Part shown: piece by piece, positions 60,860-64,000 of the stretch
How positions within the stretch are numbered: position 1 is the first letter of the stretch
How the letters are laid out: every line of letters begins with the position of its first letter
DNA from: Streptomyces misionensis
GTDB lineage: Bacteria > Actinomycetota > Actinomycetes > Streptomycetales > Streptomycetaceae
Reading direction: 5' to 3'
NCBI RefSeq assembly: GCF_900104815.1
Contig: NZ_FNTD01000004.1
Coordinates: forward strand, 5,696,001 to 5,760,000
Length of the DNA: 64,000 nucleotides
The notes under the pieces: generated by a model
Seen by the model: only the letters and a program-made list of their open reading frames with translations
What the model was told of the DNA's origin: nothing
Databases searched by the model: none
Position numbers and translations under genes: made by a program

Positions 60860-60971
60860 CGTGCCGTAGCCGGCCAGGCCGCGGACACGCGACGGGCCGG
60901 CCGCGCCGCCACGGTCCGCCGGGCCGCGCGGGCGTACCCGCCCCGCCCGGCCCGCGGTCACGCGCCGGGAC

Positions 60972-61529
60972 TCAGTGGCCCCGGCCCGCCTCCGCCGCCC
61001 ACGCCTCCACCACGTCCGCCGCCCGCTCGAAGGCCGCCGGGCGCCCCACGAAGTCCAGGGTGTGCGTGGTCAGCAGCGCCGGGGTCTCCGCGGCCGGACG
61101 GTCCTTGCGCGACAGCGTCAACGCCTGGCCCTGCACCGTCCTCGGCAGCCCCAGCCACCGCACCGGCTGCTGCACCGTCCGCACGGACACCACCCGCGCC
61201 CACGGCACCGTACGCGTCATCACGAAGCCCACCTGACGCAGCCCGCGCGCGCTCACCCAGACGCCCATGCGCAGCAGGCGCAGCGCACCCGCGATCACCA
61301 GCAGACCCGTGCCGAGGACCACCGCGGCAAAGGAGGCCGAGCCGGTCAGCGCGATCAGCACCGCCGCGAACAACACGAACGAGGCGACCATCAGCACCAG
61401 CGCGGCCAGGCCCACCCGCCAGGGGCCGGGCCGGTAGGGACGCCGCCAGCGGTCCCGGTCGTCGTACGGCAGCGCGCTCTCGGAGGCCGACTCGAAGGTG
61501 CGGTCGGCCGTCAGGAAGGGCAGGGGCAC
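60972..61529 (-). CDS. PH-domain (DUF) membrane protein
   Basis: A 185-residue protein. A basic N-terminus with RPYRPGPWRVG is followed by two transmembrane helices (about 40-90, LAALVLMVASFVLFAAVLIA and VVLGTGLLVIAGALRLL). The rest is a cytoplasmic bacterial PH-like domain (VWVSARGLRQVGFVMTRTVP, WARVVSVRTVQQPVRWLG). Such proteins are common in actinobacteria; the function is unknown. It starts with a GTG and is convergent with the dapB-linked membrane gene. The downstream 79-residue gene on the same strand is upstream of it and could be co-transcribed. Confidence 0.75.
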   Translation of the reverse strand: MPLPFLTADRTFESASESALPYDDRDRWRRPYRPGPWRVGLAALVLMVASFVLFAAVLIALTGSASFAAVVLGTGLLVIAGALRLLRMGVWVSARGLRQVGFVMTRTVPWARVVSVRTVQQPVRWLGLPRTVQGQALTLSRKDRPAAETPALLTTHTLDFVGRPAAFERAADVVEAWAAEAGRGH

Positions 61530-61619
61530 GGCTGGTCCTCACTCGGTCCTCACGGGGGCTGTGCCCGGTGAGGCTATCCGGCCCGCTTCCCGCTCACCAG
61601 CCGTGAGCCGCCGTAAGGG

Positions 61620-61859
61620 TCAGTGGTGCCCCTGGGACGCCTGCGACTGGGGTGCCGGCGGACCGGACGGAGTGGACAGCGCCGGCATGCCGAGGAGCAG
61701 GGAGCCCACCAGTCCGGCCACGACGGTCAGACCCAGCAGCCAGCGCCCGGCTATCTCGCCGAAGGACCCCCGCTGCCGCGGCGGCGGAGTCACATTGCTG
61801 CGGAACGTGTCGGCTTCGGCGAGGAAGGCGAAGGGGACGGGCTCGCTCCGACGGGACAT
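61620..61859 (-). CDS. Small single-pass membrane protein
   Basis: A 79-residue protein. Its N-terminus (MSRRSEPVPFAFLAEADTF) is followed by a short basic region and one transmembrane helix (about 37-57, GRWLLGLTVVAGLVGSLLLG). A Pro/Ser/Gln tail completes it. The ATG has AAAGGAG at good spacing. The function is unknown. It lies 90 bp upstream of the PH-domain gene on the same strand and may share its transcript. Confidence 0.7.
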   Translation of the reverse strand: MSRRSEPVPFAFLAEADTFRSNVTPPPRQRGSFGEIAGRWLLGLTVVAGLVGSLLLGMPALSTPSGPPAPQSQASQGHH

Positions 61860-62008
61860 CGCGGTGCCACTCCTTTCCCGGTTTGGGGTCGAACGTGCAG
61901 GCCTCACCGGTACAGACGATCGAGTACGGCAAAAGGTGCCCATGTCCGAAAAAATCGTCGGCGGGTTTTTTGGGGTGAGGTCCCGCACGGGCCCCGCCGG
62001 GTGCCCCG

Positions 62009-62014
62009 TAAGGT
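62009..62014 (+). promoter_or_regulatory. Candidate -10 element upstream of thyX
   Basis: TAAGGT at 62009-62014 is a good Streptomyces -10 hexamer 42 bp before the thyX GTG; a GGGAAGGA site follows. Confidence 0.35.
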
Positions 62015-62056
62015 GGGCGCGAACCACCCGAAGTGATGGGAAGGACCCCAACCCCC

Positions 62057-62785
62057 GTGACCACCCCCGAGTCGCTCACGTTCCGCAGCGACGTCACCGT
62101 CGAGCTGGTGAAGTCCAGCGCTTCGGACGCCGACGTCCTCTTCGCCGCCCGCGTCTCCACCGCGGGCGAGCAGTCCCTGGACGAGCTGAAGAAGGACCCC
62201 GAGCGCTCCAAGGGCCTGATCAACTACCTGATGCGCGACCGGCACGGCAGCCCGTTCGAGCACAACTCGATGACCTTCTTCATCAGTGCCCCGATCTTCG
62301 TCTTCCGCGAGTTCATGCGGCACCGGGTCGGCTGGTCGTACAACGAGGAGTCCGGCCGCTACCGGGAGCTCCAGCCCGTCTTCTACGTCCCGGACACCGA
62401 CCGCAAGCTCGTGCAGCAGGGCCGCCCCGGCAAGTACGTCTTCGTCGAGGGCACCCCGGAGCAGCACGCCACGGTGAGCGGCACCCTGGAGGAGTCGTAC
62501 CGGCAGGCCTACGCGTCCTACCAGAAGCTGCTCGACGAGGGCGTCGCCCGCGAGGTAGCCCGCGCGGTGCTCCCCGTCGGTCTGTACTCCTCCATGTACG
62601 CCACCTGCAACGCGCGCTCCCTGATGCACTTCCTCGGCCTGCGCACCCAGCACGAGCTGGCCAAGGTGCCGTCCTTCCCGCAGCGGGAGATCGAGATGGT
62701 GGGCGAGAAGATGGAGGCGGAGTGGGCCGAGCTCATGCCGCTGACGTACGCCGCCTACAACGCGAACGGCCGCGTGGCCCCCTGA
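62057..62785 (+). CDS. thyX: Flavin-dependent thymidylate synthase
   Basis: A 242-residue enzyme making dTMP from dUMP with FAD and methylene-tetrahydrofolate. The ThyX motif RHRVGWSYNEESGRYREL starts near residue 90. MHFLGLRTQHELAKVPSFPQ, with several FAD/dUMP contacts, lies near 190. It functions as a tetramer. I chose the GTG (MTTPESLTFR) after GGGAAGGA; an ATG seven codons earlier is possible. Confidence 0.95.
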   Translation: MTTPESLTFRSDVTVELVKSSASDADVLFAARVSTAGEQSLDELKKDPERSKGLINYLMRDRHGSPFEHNSMTFFISAPIFVFREFMRHRVGWSYNEESGRYRELQPVFYVPDTDRKLVQQGRPGKYVFVEGTPEQHATVSGTLEESYRQAYASYQKLLDEGVAREVARAVLPVGLYSSMYATCNARSLMHFLGLRTQHELAKVPSFPQREIEMVGEKMEAEWAELMPLTYAAYNANGRVAP

Positions 62786-62845
62786 CCGGGCGCCGCCGCG
62801 GAGCGCGGAACGGATGTACGGGTCAGCCTCCTGAAGTGTCCGTAT

Positions 62846-62932
62846 TGCGGCATTTGGAGAAGTTCATCTAGCCTGATCAAACGGACCCGGCACTGCTTGA
62901 ACCCCCGAGCAGGCAGTGCCGGGTTCCATATT
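62846..62932 (+). ncRNA. Possible small RNA or structured element between thyX and dapA
   Basis: TTGCGG (62846-62851) and TAGCCT (62870-62875) are 18 bp apart, as in a promoter. They are followed by a strong hairpin: a perfect 12-bp stem, 62885-62896 with 62913-62924, extended by wobble pairs, with a C-rich loop, and then a T-containing tail (CCATATTTG). The element is separate from both genes. It could be a short RNA with its own terminator or simply the thyX terminator. Confidence 0.4.
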
Positions 62933-62983
62933 TGTCCTGACTTACCCGGCCCCCCAAGGGCAGACCGCGCACGGAGCACCGAG

Positions 62984-62996
62984 TAGCGTGTTACCC
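62984..62996 (+). promoter_or_regulatory. Candidate -10 element for a leaderless dapA transcript
   Basis: TAGCGT at 62984-62989 ends seven bases before the dapA ATG, and no ribosome binding site is visible. Transcription would begin at or beside the start codon. Confidence 0.4.
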
Positions 62997-63896
62997 ATGG
63001 CTCCGACCTCGACTCCGCAGACCCCCTTCGGGCGGGTCCTCACCGCCATGGTCACGCCCTTCACGGCGGACGGCGCACTCGACCTCGACGGCGCGCAGCG
63101 GCTCGCCGCCCACCTGGTGGACGCAGGCAACGACGGCCTGATCGTCAACGGCACCACCGGCGAGTCCCCCACCACCAGCGACGCGGAGAAAGCGGACCTC
63201 GTACGAGCCGTAGTGGAGGCGGTCGGCGACCGGGCCCACGTGGTGGCGGGCGTCGGCACCAACGACACCCACCACAGCATCGAGCTGGCCCGCGAGGCCG
63301 AGCGCATCGGCGCCCACGGCCTCCTGGTCGTCACGCCGTACTACAACAAGCCCCCGCAGGAGGGCCTGTACCGGCATTTCACGGCCGTCGCCGACGCCAC
63401 CGGGCTGCCGAACATGCTGTACGACATCCCCGGCCGCAGCGGCGTCCCGATCAACACCGAGACGCTCGTCCGGCTCGCCGAACACCCCCGGATCGTCGCG
63501 AACAAGGACGCCAAGGGCGACCTCGGCCGCGCCAGCTGGGCCATCGCGCAGTCCGGCCTCGCCTGGTACTCCGGCGACGACATGCTGAACCTGCCCCTGC
63601 TCTCCGTGGGCGCGGTCGGCTTCGTCTCGGTCGTCGGCCACCTGGTCACCCCGGACCTGCGCGCCCTGGTCGAGGCGTACACCTCCGGCGACGTGGTCAA
63701 GGCCACCGAGATCCACCAGAAGCTGCTCCCGGTCTACACCGGCATGTTCCGCACCCAGGGCGTCATGACCACCAAGGCCGCGCTCGGCCTGCTCGGACTG
63801 CCCGGCGGGCCCCTGCGCTCGCCCATGGTCGAGTGTTCGCCCGAGGAGATCGAGCAGCTCAAGATCGATCTTGCCGCCGGCGGGGTACAGCTCTAG
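62997..63896 (+). CDS. dapA: 4-hydroxy-tetrahydrodipicolinate synthase
   Basis: A 299-residue TIM-barrel enzyme condensing pyruvate with aspartate semialdehyde, the first committed step of lysine/DAP synthesis. NGTTGESPTTSDAEK, VVTPYYNKPPQEGLYRHF, Tyr142 (LYDIPGRSG, proton relay) and the Schiff-base Lys170 (IVANKDAKGD) are visible. The ATG (MAPTSTPQTPFG) sits right after a -10 element with no ribosome binding site; an earlier in-frame start at 62916 lies in the hairpin region. The remaining 104 bp of the window show no further gene start. Confidence 0.95.
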   Translation: MAPTSTPQTPFGRVLTAMVTPFTADGALDLDGAQRLAAHLVDAGNDGLIVNGTTGESPTTSDAEKADLVRAVVEAVGDRAHVVAGVGTNDTHHSIELAREAERIGAHGLLVVTPYYNKPPQEGLYRHFTAVADATGLPNMLYDIPGRSGVPINTETLVRLAEHPRIVANKDAKGDLGRASWAIAQSGLAWYSGDDMLNLPLLSVGAVGFVSVVGHLVTPDLRALVEAYTSGDVVKATEIHQKLLPVYTGMFRTQGVMTTKAALGLLGLPGGPLRSPMVECSPEEIEQLKIDLAAGGVQL

Positions 63897-64000
63897 CAAC
63901 AGACTTCGCACGACCCGGACCCAGGCGGTCCAGAAGCCCCCGGGCTTCACACCCGAAGAGACAACTGAAGAGACAACCGCACAGACAACCGCATACGCGG

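Overview
This is a high-GC actinobacterial chromosome segment, almost certainly from a Streptomyces species. Third codon positions are nearly all G or C, GTG starts are common, several promoters look leaderless, and the gene order (gabT, dxr-rseP-ispG, proS, rimP-nusA-ylxR-infB-rbfA-truB-ribF, a type VII secretion locus, bldB-like, rpsO-pnp, dapB, thyX, dapA) is the Streptomyces core arrangement. Nearly all of it is core chromosome. No rRNA, tRNA, insertion sequence or CRISPR array was found by reading.

Layout. (1) 1-12.9 kb: end of a PAP2 phosphatase gene, a GABA-type catabolic group (gabT, a PucR-type regulator, an aldehyde dehydrogenase), an orphan membrane ATPase resembling VirD4/TraG coupling proteins, a divergent TetR/FAD-monooxygenase pair with two copies of a palindromic site between them, an acyl-CoA dehydrogenase and a secreted lamin-tail-domain protein. 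(2) 13-20.3 kb: isoprenoid genes dxr and ispG around a site-2 protease, two GNAT acetyltransferases, and proS. (3) 20.3-22.3 kb, minus strand: a kinase-like protein that has lost its catalytic residues, then a coupled ferritin-like/lipoprotein pair. (4) 22.6-34.5 kb: the transcription/translation operon rimP-nusA-ylxR-infB-DUF503-rbfA-truB, then a 1201-residue protein (trypsin-like, STAND NTPase and helical-repeat regions) between truB and ribF.

(5) 34.6-54.8 kb: a complete ESX-type (type VII) secretion locus. It holds a MinD/EspI-like ATPase, eccE, eccB, two mycosin proteases, two WXG100 proteins, a WXG-containing large protein with a small helical partner, the triple-ATPase eccC, eccD and a membrane-anchored beta-propeller protein. 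No EccA-type ATPase is present. (6) 54.8-64 kb: a bldB-like developmental gene, rpsO-pnp, an M16 peptidase, dapB, two small membrane-protein genes, a PH-domain protein, thyX and dapA.

The most interesting items are these. The trypsin/STAND/repeat protein has its catalytic serine replaced by alanine and its P-loop lysine replaced by arginine. The interior of the secretion locus (about 43.2-46.1 kb) has a different codon style from its flanks, with an abrupt change inside the second mycosin gene. The solitary VirD4-like ATPase and the degenerate aminoglycoside-kinase-like protein are also worth attention. Coordinates and starts come from reading the sequence; family assignments come from motif recognition, not database searches.
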